From the NCBI GenBank assembly GCA_004321745.1, contig SGYO01000007.1:1-64000 (forward strand): a stretch of DNA of 64,000 nt, read 5' to 3'. Source of the stretch: a bacterium (lineage in GTDB: Bacteria > Fidelibacterota > Marinisomatia > Marinisomatales > UBA1611). The notes below the pieces were generated by a model. The model was not told where the DNA came from. It saw only the letters and a list, made by a program, of their open reading frames with translations, and did not search any database. This document shows positions 25,437 through 35,054 of this stretch, in pieces. Numbering within the stretch: position 1 is the first letter of the stretch; every line of letters starts with the position of its first letter. The position numbers and the translations under genes are program-made.

Positions 25437-27395
25437 ATGAAAAAAATATATTTTTCCTTTTTCATATTTCTTACACCATTTTATGGAGAAGGTATTGAAC
25501 CAAAGTATCTTTGTTCCCATGAAAAATCAGCTTCCAGATGGCAAACTCAAAATTCGACTTTGAACCAGAACCAAGAAAAAATTGATATAAAATTTTATGA
25601 GCTTAATTTGGATATTAATTTTAACTCGTCGAGAATACGTGGTTCAGTAACTGTTAATGGAGTTATTGGCAACATTTATCCAGATTTCATTGAGTTAGAT
25701 TTTTACGATAATATGACCGTTGATTCAATTTTACAAAATAACATACCAATATTGTATTTACATGAAAATGATATGTTAAAAATACCTATATCAGATATTA
25801 CTATAGATGATGAAAATTTATTTTCCTTGACTATTTTTTATCAAGGTACTCCAGATCATTGTGGAGCAGGAGGATTTAAATTTGATGAACACCAAAATAT
25901 AGGGCATGTATGGACTTTATCTGAAGCATATTGTGCTAGAAGTTGGTGGCCTTGCAAAGATGACCCCAGTGATAAAGCTGATTCAGTAAATATCATTATT
26001 TCAGTGCCTTTAGAACCAGCCTACATTGTAGCATCTAATGGCCTTCTAAGCAGTACAACAATAAATAGTAATAAAAAAACATACTTTTGGAAAGAAAGGT
26101 ATCCTATAACCACATATTTAGTATCATTAGCAATTTATCCCTATACAAAATGGGTTGATCAGTATGTGTCACCAATTTCTAGTGATACTATGCTAATAGA
26201 GCACTATGTGTTTCCTGATAGGTATGAGGCATCTTACCCAAATTATTCATTAACAAAAGATATGCTTAGTTTTTTTTCTGAATTATTTGGCGAATATCCA
26301 TTCATATCTGAAAAGTATGGGCATGCCGATTTTACGTGGGGTGGTGGCATGGAACATCAAACCTTAAGTAGTATGGGATCCTTTTCACAAAATTTAATGG
26401 TACATGAACTCGGTCATAGTTGGTGGGGTAACTTAATCACTTGCAAGACATTTAATGACATTTGGTTAAATGAGGGTTTTGCACGTTATTGCCAAGCACT
26501 TTGGGCTGAGCATATGTATGGTAGAGAGGCTTACTTTGATTTTATGAACAATCACGCTTATTACGGTGCAGGGACAATATATGTTGAAAATCCATCATCA
26601 AATTCTCAAATCTTTAGCGCTGGACTTTCCTATAATAAAGCTTCTTGGGTGTTGCACATGCTTAGACATAAAGTTGGCGAAACTATGTTTTTTGATATCC
26701 TAAAAACCTATGCTTCAAATGATTCGCTTTCATACAATGCAGCTTCCACATCAGACTTTCAAAAAGTGTGTGAAGATATATCAGGCTTAGACCTTGAACA
26801 ATTTTTCCAACAGTGGATTTATGGCGAAAAGTATCCTAAATATGAGTTGTCATGGTGGCATGAGGGAAATGGAATTTATAATGTAAAAATTGATCAGGTT
26901 CAGTCGTATAACTTTTTCTCAATGCCAATAGATTTAAAATTTGCCGGAAGTGCCGGCCCAATGTTGGTTGATACGACAATAGTTATTGAAAATAATAACT
27001 CTAGTCAATTATATGAGTTCTCTGGATTTAATTTTCTAGTAGAAAATGTTATGTTAGATCCTGAAAATTGGATTTTAAAAGAGGCTACTTACTCAGTTAA
27101 TGAAATTGATAATATTTTACCAGATAGAGTTGAAGTAGAAAAAGCATTTCCAAACCCATTTAATTCAAAGGTGAAATTAAGTTTTTATATAAATCCTCAA
27201 TTTGGTGATACTCATGTAAACGTAAATATTTTTGATTTAAGAGGAAAGATAGTTGAGAGTTTAATAGATAATGAATTTATCCCAGGCTATCATACTACGT
27301 TTTGGAACGCAAATGGAAAATCTAGTGGTGTATACTTTATTCAATTAGCTACAGATAATTATATTGATTCTCAAAAAATTCTATTTTTAAAATAA
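25437..27395 (+). CDS. Secreted M1 aminopeptidase with type IX sorting domain
   Basis: 652 residues. Signal peptide at 1-18; M1 N-terminal beta domain; 'GGGMEHQTL' near residue 302 in the exopeptidase-motif position, with His instead of the Asn of GxMEN; zinc site 'HELGHSWWGN' near 322 and 'NEGFARYCQALWAE'. From about residue 565 comes 'FPNPFNSKVKLSFYI' through 'GVYFIQLATD...KILFLK', a type A sorting signal. It should act at the cell surface on external peptides. It lacks the HEAT-like tail of the 16.6-kb paralogue. The ATG is five bases after the previous stop. Confidence 0.9.
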   Translation: MKKIYFSFFIFLTPFYGEGIEPKYLCSHEKSASRWQTQNSTLNQNQEKIDIKFYELNLDINFNSSRIRGSVTVNGVIGNIYPDFIELDFYDNMTVDSILQNNIPILYLHENDMLKIPISDITIDDENLFSLTIFYQGTPDHCGAGGFKFDEHQNIGHVWTLSEAYCARSWWPCKDDPSDKADSVNIIISVPLEPAYIVASNGLLSSTTINSNKKTYFWKERYPITTYLVSLAIYPYTKWVDQYVSPISSDTMLIEHYVFPDRYEASYPNYSLTKDMLSFFSELFGEYPFISEKYGHADFTWGGGMEHQTLSSMGSFSQNLMVHELGHSWWGNLITCKTFNDIWLNEGFARYCQALWAEHMYGREAYFDFMNNHAYYGAGTIYVENPSSNSQIFSAGLSYNKASWVLHMLRHKVGETMFFDILKTYASNDSLSYNAASTSDFQKVCEDISGLDLEQFFQQWIYGEKYPKYELSWWHEGNGIYNVKIDQVQSYNFFSMPIDLKFAGSAGPMLVDTTIVIENNNSSQLYEFSGFNFLVENVMLDPENWILKEATYSVNEIDNILPDRVEVEKAFPNPFNSKVKLSFYINPQFGDTHVNVNIFDLRGKIVESLIDNEFIPGYHTTFWNANGKSSGVYFIQLATDNYIDSQKILFLK

Positions 27396-27409
27396 TTTAT
27401 AACTTTATA

Positions 27410-27769
27410 ATGGACAGTATACGTATTAATGATTTAAAAATCCCAGCTAGGCACGGGGTATATGATTTTGAAAAATCGAAAGATGGTATATTCGAAATTG
27501 ATTTAGAACTATTCTGCAATTTAAAAGGAGCAGGAATATCTGATCGTCTTGGTGATACGCTAGACTATCAGGAAATAATTTCTTTCACAATCGAAGAGTT
27601 TACTAAAAAGCGTTATAAGTTAGTTGAAGCTGTTGCTGAGTCAGTCTGTAGAAGATTGTTAAAGGAGTTTCAAATTGAAAAAGTAGTAATACGAGTTCGA
27701 AAACCGCATGCGCCTATTAAAGCTGATTTTAAAAATGTAGAGGTTGAGCTGACTAGAGTAAAAAAATGA
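27410..27769 (+). CDS. folB: Dihydroneopterin aldolase
   Basis: 119 residues, normal length. 'IRINDLKIPARHGVYDFEK' opens with the FolB substrate-site pattern (GxxxxE), and 'GDTLDYQEI' and 'LVEAVAESVCRRLL' match the conserved Tyr and Glu regions. It converts dihydroneopterin to 6-hydroxymethyl-dihydropterin plus glycolaldehyde in folate synthesis. The next gene, folK, takes this product and overlaps by ATGA. Confidence 0.92.
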   Translation: MDSIRINDLKIPARHGVYDFEKSKDGIFEIDLELFCNLKGAGISDRLGDTLDYQEIISFTIEEFTKKRYKLVEAVAESVCRRLLKEFQIEKVVIRVRKPHAPIKADFKNVEVELTRVKK

Positions 27770-28275
27770 AGAGTAACAGAGTATATTTATCTATTGGCTC
27801 GAATATTGGAGATAGAGAATCAAATATTGCTCAAGCAATATCAGCTCTTGAAGTTTCTGAAAAAAATTATAATTTAGATTCTGCATCTTTTTATCTTACT
27901 GAGCCACTATACAACCAAAATCAAGAGTTTTTTATTAACACCGTTGTGGGGCTGGATACATACTTAAAGCCATTTGAGTTTTTAGATCATATTCAGGATA
28001 TTGAACGTATGTTAGGTCGTAAAAAATCTATTGAAAAAAATATGCCAAGAACTATTGATATTGATATCCTTGTTCATGGTTCCGCTATTATGGAAACAAA
28101 AGAATTGATAATCCCACATCCCGGTTTAATAAATAGAAAATTTGTATTAATTCCATTTGATGAGATTGCTACTGATTTTAAGATACCACATATAAATTTG
28201 ACCGTTAATGAACTTCTTGGACGATGTGCTGATAGATCAATGGTCAGATTATATGAATTAGAAAATAAAGCATGA
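27766..28275 (+). CDS. folK: HPPK, 6-hydroxymethyl-dihydropterin pyrophosphokinase
   Basis: 169 residues. 'VYLSIGSNIGDRESNI' and 'PRTIDIDILVHG' with 'IPHPGLINRKFVLIP' are the HPPK signatures. It transfers pyrophosphate from ATP to hydroxymethyl-dihydropterin. It overlaps folB and the downstream kinase by four bases each (ATGA type), so the three genes form a tight translationally coupled operon. Confidence 0.95.
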   Translation: MKSNRVYLSIGSNIGDRESNIAQAISALEVSEKNYNLDSASFYLTEPLYNQNQEFFINTVVGLDTYLKPFEFLDHIQDIERMLGRKKSIEKNMPRTIDIDILVHGSAIMETKELIIPHPGLINRKFVLIPFDEIATDFKIPHINLTVNELLGRCADRSMVRLYELENKA

Positions 28276-28913
28276 GAAATTTATACTACATAGCCATAGA
28301 GGGTCCTATTGGCGTTGGAAAAACCAGCTTAGCTCAATTATTATCTAAAGAATTGGGTGCAAGATTAGTTTTAGAGGACTTTGAAGATAATCCATTTCTA
28401 CCAGATTTTTATAATGATCCTGAAAGATTCGGTTTCCAAACACAGTTATTTTTTCTTCTGCAAAGGTACAGGCAGCAGCAAGACCTTCGGCAAGTAGATA
28501 TGTTTCAAAAACTTTTAATAACTGATTACATGTTTGTCAAAGACCGTTTATTTGCATCTCTTAATTTAGGTGATAAAGAAATGCAGCTCTATGATACTGT
28601 CGCTAGTTTATTAGAGCGAAATATTATAAGGCCTGACATTGTTATCTATCTTCAGGCTGATACTGATGTGCTGATGAAAAACATCGAAAAGCGTGGTCGA
28701 AATATGGAAAAGAATGTTACCTGGGAATATATTGATGCTCTAAATCAAGTTTATACGGAATACTTTTTTAGGTACCAAGATACACCACTGGTTATTATAA
28801 ATACGAATAATATAGACTTTGTTGAAAATGAGAATGATTTAAAAGAGGTCATTGATTACATTCGTCAACCTGTTTCTGGGACAAAATTTTTTAATCCTGT
28901 AACAGAATTTTAA
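28272..28913 (+). CDS. Deoxynucleoside kinase
   Basis: 213 residues. P-loop 'IEGPIGVGKTSLAQLL', then 'LEDFEDNPFLPDFYNDPERF' and 'QTQLFFLLQRYRQQ', the substrate-binding pattern of the deoxyadenosine/deoxyguanosine kinase family. The 'DRLFA' motif follows. The LID region 'IEKRGRNMEKN' completes the fold. It salvages deoxynucleosides to dNMP. In FCB bacteria it is often found beside folK, as here. Confidence 0.88.
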   Translation: MRNLYYIAIEGPIGVGKTSLAQLLSKELGARLVLEDFEDNPFLPDFYNDPERFGFQTQLFFLLQRYRQQQDLRQVDMFQKLLITDYMFVKDRLFASLNLGDKEMQLYDTVASLLERNIIRPDIVIYLQADTDVLMKNIEKRGRNMEKNVTWEYIDALNQVYTEYFFRYQDTPLVIINTNNIDFVENENDLKEVIDYIRQPVSGTKFFNPVTEF

Positions 28914-28916
28914 AAT

Positions 28917-29087
28917 ATGAAATTAATCATATTGCTTTTTCTTGGATACTCTGTATACAAGATAGTCCATTTTTTGCTTCCAATCTTCAAAATGAAATCA
29001 AAATTAAACCGGCAAGAAACAAAAGCAGATTTCAGGCGCAAGGTCAGTAATATGGATATTCAAGATGCTGAGTATGAAGATTTATGA
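28917..29087 (+). CDS. Small membrane-anchored protein (56 aa), absent from ORF track
   Basis: ATG at 28917, three bases after the kinase stop, to TGA at 29087. A hydrophobic N-terminal helix 'KLIILLFLGYSVYKIVHFLL' is followed by a basic stretch and the acidic end 'MDIQDAEYEDL'. Its stop overlaps the next ATG by four bases (ATGA). The layout recalls small DUF4834-like proteins of FCB bacteria, but that is a guess. Gene coupling on both sides supports expression. Confidence 0.65.
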   Translation: MKLIILLFLGYSVYKIVHFLLPIFKMKSKLNRQETKADFRRKVSNMDIQDAEYEDL

Positions 29088-29413
29088 AATTTAAAAAGCA
29101 TATATTTATTTGTACAAATGATAGAGGTGAAGAGAGTGCAAGAAAAAGTTGTGGCTCTTGCGGTGGTATGGATCTAAGAAAAGAGCTTGTTAAGATGATT
29201 AATGATAATGGTTTGAAAGGTAAAGTAAGAGCTAACAAGTCAGGTTGTCTAGATGTTTGCGAGCATGGCCCTGCTATAGTAATTTATCCAGAAGGTCATT
29301 GGTACCTAGGTGTTGAGAAAAAGGATTTAAAAAGAATTTTTGATACTTCTATTCTTAGCAATAAACCAGCACTTGAATTAATTGCCGATGATAGTCAATT
29401 AAAGAATAATTAA
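29084..29413 (+). CDS. Thioredoxin-like [2Fe-2S] ferredoxin
   Basis: 109 residues. 'HIFICTND' plus 'SCGSCGG', then 'KSGCLDVCEHGPAIVIYPEGHWY' match the thioredoxin-like ferredoxin fold, with cluster ligands from the first Cys, the 'KSCGSC' segment and the C-x3-C pair. Its electron-transfer partner is unknown. It starts within the stop of the small membrane gene and is followed two bases later by an outer-membrane-type gene. Confidence 0.85.
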   Translation: MKFKKHIFICTNDRGEESARKSCGSCGGMDLRKELVKMINDNGLKGKVRANKSGCLDVCEHGPAIVIYPEGHWYLGVEKKDLKRIFDTSILSNKPALELIADDSQLKNN

Positions 29414-29415
29414 TC

Positions 29416-30006
29416 ATGATAAGGTTTCTATTTCTTTTATTAATTAGTTTGAATTTTACCATTGCATCATCAAATAAAAGATACGGTGCTGGCTTAGATA
29501 TTGGTTCCAAAGGATCAGGTGTTTTTTTCAATTATTTATCTGGAAATGTTGAGAAAAATTTCGATCTTGTAGGTGAAATTAGATACTTTGATATAAAAGG
29601 GGATACGGAAAGTATCGTCTATGATTATTGGACAAATCAATATGTAACAATAAGCGGTCAAAATTTATTATTTATACCCATGCTTGTTGGATTTAATTAT
29701 CATCCTTTTGCAGGGAAAATAGCTAATAATTTTTCTCCATTTATAACTTTCCGAGGTGGTTTAAATTTTTCTATTGATGGCAAAGAGGGAAATGGTAGTT
29801 ACAAAGAAACATGGAGAAAAGCAGATACTCAGTGGTCAACTGCGGGGTTTATAGGAGGCGGAATAGAATTTAGATGGTATAACCAAAGTTCAATTGCTCT
29901 ACATATTGGCTCTGATATAATTAAGTTAAAGAAAAAAGCAGATCAAAAAACAAATTATAGCGGTTTACTAATTCATATATCTTTTAATCGATTTATTAAA
30001 GACTAA
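29416..30006 (+). CDS. Outer-membrane beta-barrel-like protein, unknown function
   Basis: 196 residues with a signal peptide 'IRFLFLLLISLNFTIASS'. The mature part alternates polar and hydrophobic residues with Gly and aromatic ends ('YGAGLDIGSKGSGVFFNYL', 'LLFIPMLVGFNYHPF', 'GFIGGGIEFRWY', 'SGLLIHISFNRF'). This is the pattern of a small eight-strand barrel. It ends in an amphipathic strand with a near-terminal Phe. No specific family recognised. Confidence 0.6.
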   Translation: MIRFLFLLLISLNFTIASSNKRYGAGLDIGSKGSGVFFNYLSGNVEKNFDLVGEIRYFDIKGDTESIVYDYWTNQYVTISGQNLLFIPMLVGFNYHPFAGKIANNFSPFITFRGGLNFSIDGKEGNGSYKETWRKADTQWSTAGFIGGGIEFRWYNQSSIALHIGSDIIKLKKKADQKTNYSGLLIHISFNRFIKD

Positions 30007-30088
30007 CAGTTTCTTACCTGGACCATTCTCTTCGTGTAAATAACTAGTAAAATTGCTAGATTTAATTATAATTATTTAGACTTATATA

Positions 30089-33000
30089 GTGTATATCTCG
30101 GAATTAAAAATGCACGGCTTTAAATCTTTTGCAAAAAAAGAAGTTTTAAAGCTTAGTGAGGGCGTGACCACAGTTGTTGGCCCAAATGGTTGTGGTAAAA
30201 CGAATATTGTAGATGCAATAAGATGGGTATTAGGTGAGCAAAAGTCTACAGTGCTTCGAGGCGGGAAAATGGAAGATGTCATATTTAATGGTGCTGAAAA
30301 TATGAAGCCATTGAGTGTTTGCGATGTTACCCTAACAGTTCATAATAACAAAGGCAAGCTGCCAATCGAATACAATGATATTGAAATTGGTCGCAGGGTG
30401 TACAGGAACGGAGAAAGTGAATATAGTCTTAATAAAACTCCTTGTAGATTAAAAGATATTAATGATTTGTTTGTTGATACGGGAATGGGTTCAGATGCCT
30501 ATAGCGTTATAGAATTAAAAATGATTGAGCAGATTCTATCTGAAAACGGTGACGATAGAAGGAGAATGTTTGAAGAGGCATCTGGTATTAACAAATATAG
30601 AAAGCAGCGAAAATCTACTCTTAGAAAATTTGATGCTACTAGGTTTGACCTTGAACGAATAAATGATGTTATATCAGAAGTGGAACAGAAAGTTCATGGA
30701 CTAGAGTTGCAATTAAAAAGATTTAAAAGGCATGAAAAACTAACTGAACAATTAAGAGAGACAGATATCGCGCTTGCTTTTCTAAGGGTTGACAAATATC
30801 GTGGAATAATGCTTCCGCTTCAAGATGAAATTAAAGAATATAATCATTTGAGGAGCTCCAAGACTGATCAGTCCTCGAAGTATGAAGAAGAACTGGAGAA
30901 AAATAGAGAAGTTTACAAAAAGCAGGAAGAAGAGCTTAATATATTGCAAGGCAATTTATTAGAGTTAACTGAGAGTCAGCAAGACATTAGACAGAATATT
31001 TTGATCTGGACTGAAAAAGGTAGGTCATCTTTGTTATCAATTGAAAGAGGGCAAAGTAATTACAAAACAAATGAGGATCGTATAGAAATACTAATAAAAG
31101 ATGGTAGCACTTTTTTAAAAGAAAGTGAGTCATTGCAGAGTGCTCTTGATCAGTCCTTAACTCTGTATAAAAGTGAAAAAGAGAGTTTAGAAAAAATTGA
31201 GGTAGAATATCATAAAGAGCTCAAGCATCTTGATCAAATTCAAAATGAAAGATGGAATCATCAGAAAAAAATGGTTTCAAACCGCTCAATCTATGATAGA
31301 ACATTAAGTTTAATCGATGATAAAACTGAAGATAATAATATTTTAATTGAAAAATTGTCTTTAGAAAAAGATAAGTCTGAAGATATAAGGGGAATAATAA
31401 CTTCATTAGAAAAAAAGCAATCAGCCCTTGAAAAAAATCTTTCTGGTCAAAAAAAGATTACGAATAAACTTCAGCTAGAGCTTGAACAAAAAATCATCAA
31501 GCAGCAAGACATAATTAAAGACTACAACAGTTTAATTGTAAAGACCGAGTCGTTAAATGATCAGGCTAAATTTTATAGCGAACTTATAGAATCAAATGAG
31601 GGTTTTCCTGAGGGTACCCAATATGTACTTGAAAATCCTAAAGTTTTTTCAAATGTGCTTGGTACAGTGGCAGATGTATTTAGTGTAGAGGATAAGTACA
31701 GGGATGCTTTAGAAAATGGATTAGGTGAGTTATCTCATTGTCTTATATCAAAAGATAAAAAAACTGGGTTGCAAACTTTAGAAAAAGCAACAGAAGCCAA
31801 CGCTGGTGATTTAACAATTATACCATTCAAAGAAGCCATAGAATTAAAGGTGAAGCTTGACCCGGTTCCTAAAACTTCAAATATTATAGCAAGAGGATCA
31901 GAAATTGTAAATACAAGCAAAAGGCTGAGACCGTTAGCAGATTATATTTTGGGCGATTTAATAATTGTTGAAGATATACAACAAGCTGCAAAGGATAAAA
32001 AGCTTGAAGGTTGGAGACTAGTTGATCTTAAAGGGTCTTACACGGGAAAAGATCTCATTATAAAAAGTAGACAAATTTCAGAGCATGGAAATTTATTAGG
32101 CCGAAAAAGCAAGCTTGAAATGTTATCTAAACAAATAAATAAATCTAAAATAAAAGAAGAGGAAATTTTAAAAGCGCAATCATCTATTGAAGTTGAAATA
32201 GAGAGTTTGAATGAAAAGTTGGCAGAAAATAAAAATTCTGTCCGGTCAGTTGAAGACCAATTAAATGATCTAGAGTCGAATCTAATGAGGAACCATTTAA
32301 ATCAAACCCAGTGTTTAGATAATATCAAAATCATTAAGAAAGATATTACTGATACGGAGCGAATAATAAATGATTCAAAAATTGCAATAAAAAAAATAGA
32401 GCCAGATATTGAAAAAGCTGAAAAGATCTTATCTTCATTTCAAGAAAAAATAAACGAAGCTAATCAAAGTGTGGTAAGTGCTGGAAAAAAAAGAGATGCA
32501 CAGCAACAGATTTTGCAAGATGCTAGGGTTGAAATGGTTAATGTTGAATCAAAAAGAGATAATTTAATTTATAAATCAAACTCTGCAAATGAACAAGTTG
32601 AGGCAATAAAGCAGAATCAAGTTATCATTCTTGATGAAGAAAAAAACTTAAAAGCATTAAAAAAAGATCTAGATCAAAAAATAAAAAATGGAGAAAAAGA
32701 ACTAAGTAAGATAAATGCTGAATTGCAGAAACAAAGATCAATTATTGACTTGAAAAAGTCGGTTTTTAGAGAAACCTATAATATGATTGATCAAATTCAA
32801 ACTAAAATTAAAATCGAGCAAAAAGATCGTGAATCAATTTTAGAAAATTTAAAATTATCAGAATTCAAACTTAATGATTTGAAGCAAAAAATTGAGATTG
32901 TTTTTCAACAAATTAAAGAAAGGTACAATACTTCTGTTCCAGATAAGTTAATCGTAGATGATTCTGAAGATGAATTAGCATATCAAGTAGAAAAAATACA

Positions 33001-33610
33001 ACGAAGCTTGGAAAATATTGGCCCAGTCAATATGGCTGTTCAAGATGAATATAATGAAGATAACGAGCGCCTAAATCATTTACGCAAACAACGCGATGAT
33101 TTAGTTGAATCTGAAGAAAATTTACGTGAGACTATTCAAAAAATTGATCGAATCGCAAGGAAAAAATTTCAAGAAACATTTAAGCACATTAGTAAAAATT
33201 ACGAAAAGTTATTCAACCTATTTTTTGAGGGAGGGTATGGTAATTTAAGATTATTAGGTGACCCTGACCCTTTGGAGGCTGATATTGTTATCGATGCTCA
33301 ACCTCCTGGCAAAAGAAATACTTCACTTAGGCTATTATCTAGCGGAGAAAAAGCATTGACTGCGATTTCCCTTCTTTTTGCTATTTATCAAGTTAAACCT
33401 AGTCCTTATTGCATTTTAGATGAGGTAGATGCGCCCTTAGATGATGTAAATATTCATAAATTCACTAAAGTCCTGAAACAATTTGCAGATGAGACGCAGT
33501 TTATCATTGTAACGCACAATAAACTTACCATGGAGATAGCAAATCACATGTATGGAGTAACTCAAGAAAAGAAAGGAGTTTCGAAACTAGTTTCAGTTAG
33601 TTTCGACTAA
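30089..33610 (+). CDS. smc: Chromosome segregation protein SMC
   Basis: 1173 residues. The head shows 'LKMHGFKSFAKKEVL' and Walker A 'GPNGCGKTNIVDAIRWVLG'. Long coiled coils flank a hinge around residues 500-660 ('FPEGTQYVLEN', 'LGTVADVF'). The C-terminal head has signature 'LLSSGEKALTAISLLFA' and Walker B 'CILDEVDAPLDD'. It organises and condenses the chromosome with ScpA/ScpB, which are not in this window. The start is GTG at 30089, giving the usual 'YISELKMHGFKSF'; no ATG lies upstream in frame near it. The MscS gene follows after one base. Confidence 0.97.
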   Translation: MYISELKMHGFKSFAKKEVLKLSEGVTTVVGPNGCGKTNIVDAIRWVLGEQKSTVLRGGKMEDVIFNGAENMKPLSVCDVTLTVHNNKGKLPIEYNDIEIGRRVYRNGESEYSLNKTPCRLKDINDLFVDTGMGSDAYSVIELKMIEQILSENGDDRRRMFEEASGINKYRKQRKSTLRKFDATRFDLERINDVISEVEQKVHGLELQLKRFKRHEKLTEQLRETDIALAFLRVDKYRGIMLPLQDEIKEYNHLRSSKTDQSSKYEEELEKNREVYKKQEEELNILQGNLLELTESQQDIRQNILIWTEKGRSSLLSIERGQSNYKTNEDRIEILIKDGSTFLKESESLQSALDQSLTLYKSEKESLEKIEVEYHKELKHLDQIQNERWNHQKKMVSNRSIYDRTLSLIDDKTEDNNILIEKLSLEKDKSEDIRGIITSLEKKQSALEKNLSGQKKITNKLQLELEQKIIKQQDIIKDYNSLIVKTESLNDQAKFYSELIESNEGFPEGTQYVLENPKVFSNVLGTVADVFSVEDKYRDALENGLGELSHCLISKDKKTGLQTLEKATEANAGDLTIIPFKEAIELKVKLDPVPKTSNIIARGSEIVNTSKRLRPLADYILGDLIIVEDIQQAAKDKKLEGWRLVDLKGSYTGKDLIIKSRQISEHGNLLGRKSKLEMLSKQINKSKIKEEEILKAQSSIEVEIESLNEKLAENKNSVRSVEDQLNDLESNLMRNHLNQTQCLDNIKIIKKDITDTERIINDSKIAIKKIEPDIEKAEKILSSFQEKINEANQSVVSAGKKRDAQQQILQDARVEMVNVESKRDNLIYKSNSANEQVEAIKQNQVIILDEEKNLKALKKDLDQKIKNGEKELSKINAELQKQRSIIDLKKSVFRETYNMIDQIQTKIKIEQKDRESILENLKLSEFKLNDLKQKIEIVFQQIKERYNTSVPDKLIVDDSEDELAYQVEKIQRSLENIGPVNMAVQDEYNEDNERLNHLRKQRDDLVESEENLRETIQKIDRIARKKFQETFKHISKNYEKLFNLFFEGGYGNLRLLGDPDPLEADIVIDAQPPGKRNTSLRLLSSGEKALTAISLLFAIYQVKPSPYCILDEVDAPLDDVNIHKFTKVLKQFADETQFIIVTHNKLTMEIANHMYGVTQEKKGVSKLVSVSFD

Positions 33611-33611
33611 T

Positions 33612-34682
33612 ATGAGCATTGATTGGATAAAAAATAACTTAGAAGTTTACCTACCTCCATTTGTTATTATAGTTATTGGTATAGTACTTGGACTTATTTT
33701 TAAAAGGTATATTCATTCAAGGTTAAAATTAGTAGCAAAAAAATCTGATTGGGCTGGAGACGATGCAGTACTTGATGCGATCGAACCGCATATTGTTGTT
33801 TGGTTTTTTCTTGGGTCCCTTTCCATTGCTGCATCAAATATTGAATCAACCAGTGTTTCAAACACATTTGTAAAAAATATTTTAAATGAGTACGTATCCC
33901 AATTTTTAATTATAGTTCTTATCGGATCAATTACACTTGCTGTTGGAAAGTTGGGAGTTAGCTTATTTGATCTATGGGCAAAAGATCAAGAAAAAGGGTT
34001 TCCCTCCACAACAATGTTTACAAACTTCGTTCGCATTGCAATCTATGTTATTGGTGTCTTGATTATTTTAGATTCTTTAAATATATCAATTGCTCCAATG
34101 ATTACTGCTTTAGGAGTGGGAGGTTTAGCGGTTTCATTAGCGTTAAAAGATACATTGTCTGATGTTTTTGCAGGTTTACATATATTGTTAAGTAAAAAAG
34201 TTCAGGTTGGTGATTTTGTTCAAATAGATACTGGTGATATGGGCTATGTCCAAAATATTTCCTGGAGAAACACAACAATAATGGAGAGAACAAACAATAT
34301 AATTCATATTCCTAATACGAGGTTATCGTCAGCGATTATTAAAAATTTTGATAGTGGAGACCCAAGCTTTTCTATCAAGATACCTGTTGGTGTTGGTTAT
34401 GGCTCTGACCTTGAAAAAGTAGAAAAAGTGACTCAAGAAGTCATTGATGAAATACAAAACTCATTAGAGGAGACTAATAAAAATTATCAGCCAGCCATGC
34501 GATTTCAGAACTTTGGGGAGTCTAGTATTAATCTTATGGTGTATTTTAGAGGCAATAGGTATGGAGACCAAAACCCCATAATTAATTCTTTTATAAAACT
34601 TTTGCATAAAAAGTATGCAATAGCTGGTATTGAAATACCTTTTCCGATGAGAACCGTAATTCATAAAAATGAAAAGCAATGA
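33612..34682 (+). CDS. MscS family mechanosensitive channel
   Basis: 356 residues with four or five membrane helices. The pore helix is 'ALGVGGLAVSLALKDTLSD', followed by the beta domain 'VGDFVQIDTGDMGYVQNISW' and 'IHIPNTRLSSAIIKNF'. It should release solutes on hypo-osmotic shock. An extra N-terminal helix pair makes it somewhat longer than E. coli MscS (286 aa). It overlaps the DUF423 gene by four bases. Confidence 0.92.
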   Translation: MSIDWIKNNLEVYLPPFVIIVIGIVLGLIFKRYIHSRLKLVAKKSDWAGDDAVLDAIEPHIVVWFFLGSLSIAASNIESTSVSNTFVKNILNEYVSQFLIIVLIGSITLAVGKLGVSLFDLWAKDQEKGFPSTTMFTNFVRIAIYVIGVLIILDSLNISIAPMITALGVGGLAVSLALKDTLSDVFAGLHILLSKKVQVGDFVQIDTGDMGYVQNISWRNTTIMERTNNIIHIPNTRLSSAIIKNFDSGDPSFSIKIPVGVGYGSDLEKVEKVTQEVIDEIQNSLEETNKNYQPAMRFQNFGESSINLMVYFRGNRYGDQNPIINSFIKLLHKKYAIAGIEIPFPMRTVIHKNEKQ

Positions 34683-35047
34683 AAGGTTATTTGATTATAG
34701 CCTCCTTATTTGCTGCTTTGGCAATTTTATTTGGTGCTTTTGGTTCTCATGCTTTAAAGGAAAGACTTAGTGCCCAAAGCCTTGAGGTGTATGATATAGC
34801 TACTAGATATTTAATGTTCCATGCACTTGGTATATTTTTAATAGCTCTTCTAGGATTTCAACAACCTAAAGAATCCTTAGAAATACCTGTCATAATGATG
34901 ATTGGTGGTACTTCTGTTTTTTCAGGCAGCTTGTATTTAATAGCTATGCTTGATTTTAAAAAATTAGGTATGGTAACCCCAATTGGTGGACTATTATTAA
35001 TTGTTAGTTGGTTGTTGTTAGCCTATAATACATACAAAACATTATAA
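34679..35047 (+). CDS. DUF423 family membrane protein (YgdD-like)
   Basis: 122 residues with four helices. 'LAILFGAFGSHALKERLS' and 'YDIATRYLMFHALGI' are the family hallmarks. Function is unknown. ATGA overlap with mscS shows coupling; the following APC permease starts seven bases after its stop. Confidence 0.88.
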   Translation: MKGYLIIASLFAALAILFGAFGSHALKERLSAQSLEVYDIATRYLMFHALGIFLIALLGFQQPKESLEIPVIMMIGGTSVFSGSLYLIAMLDFKKLGMVTPIGGLLLIVSWLLLAYNTYKTL

Positions 35048-35054
35048 GATATTT

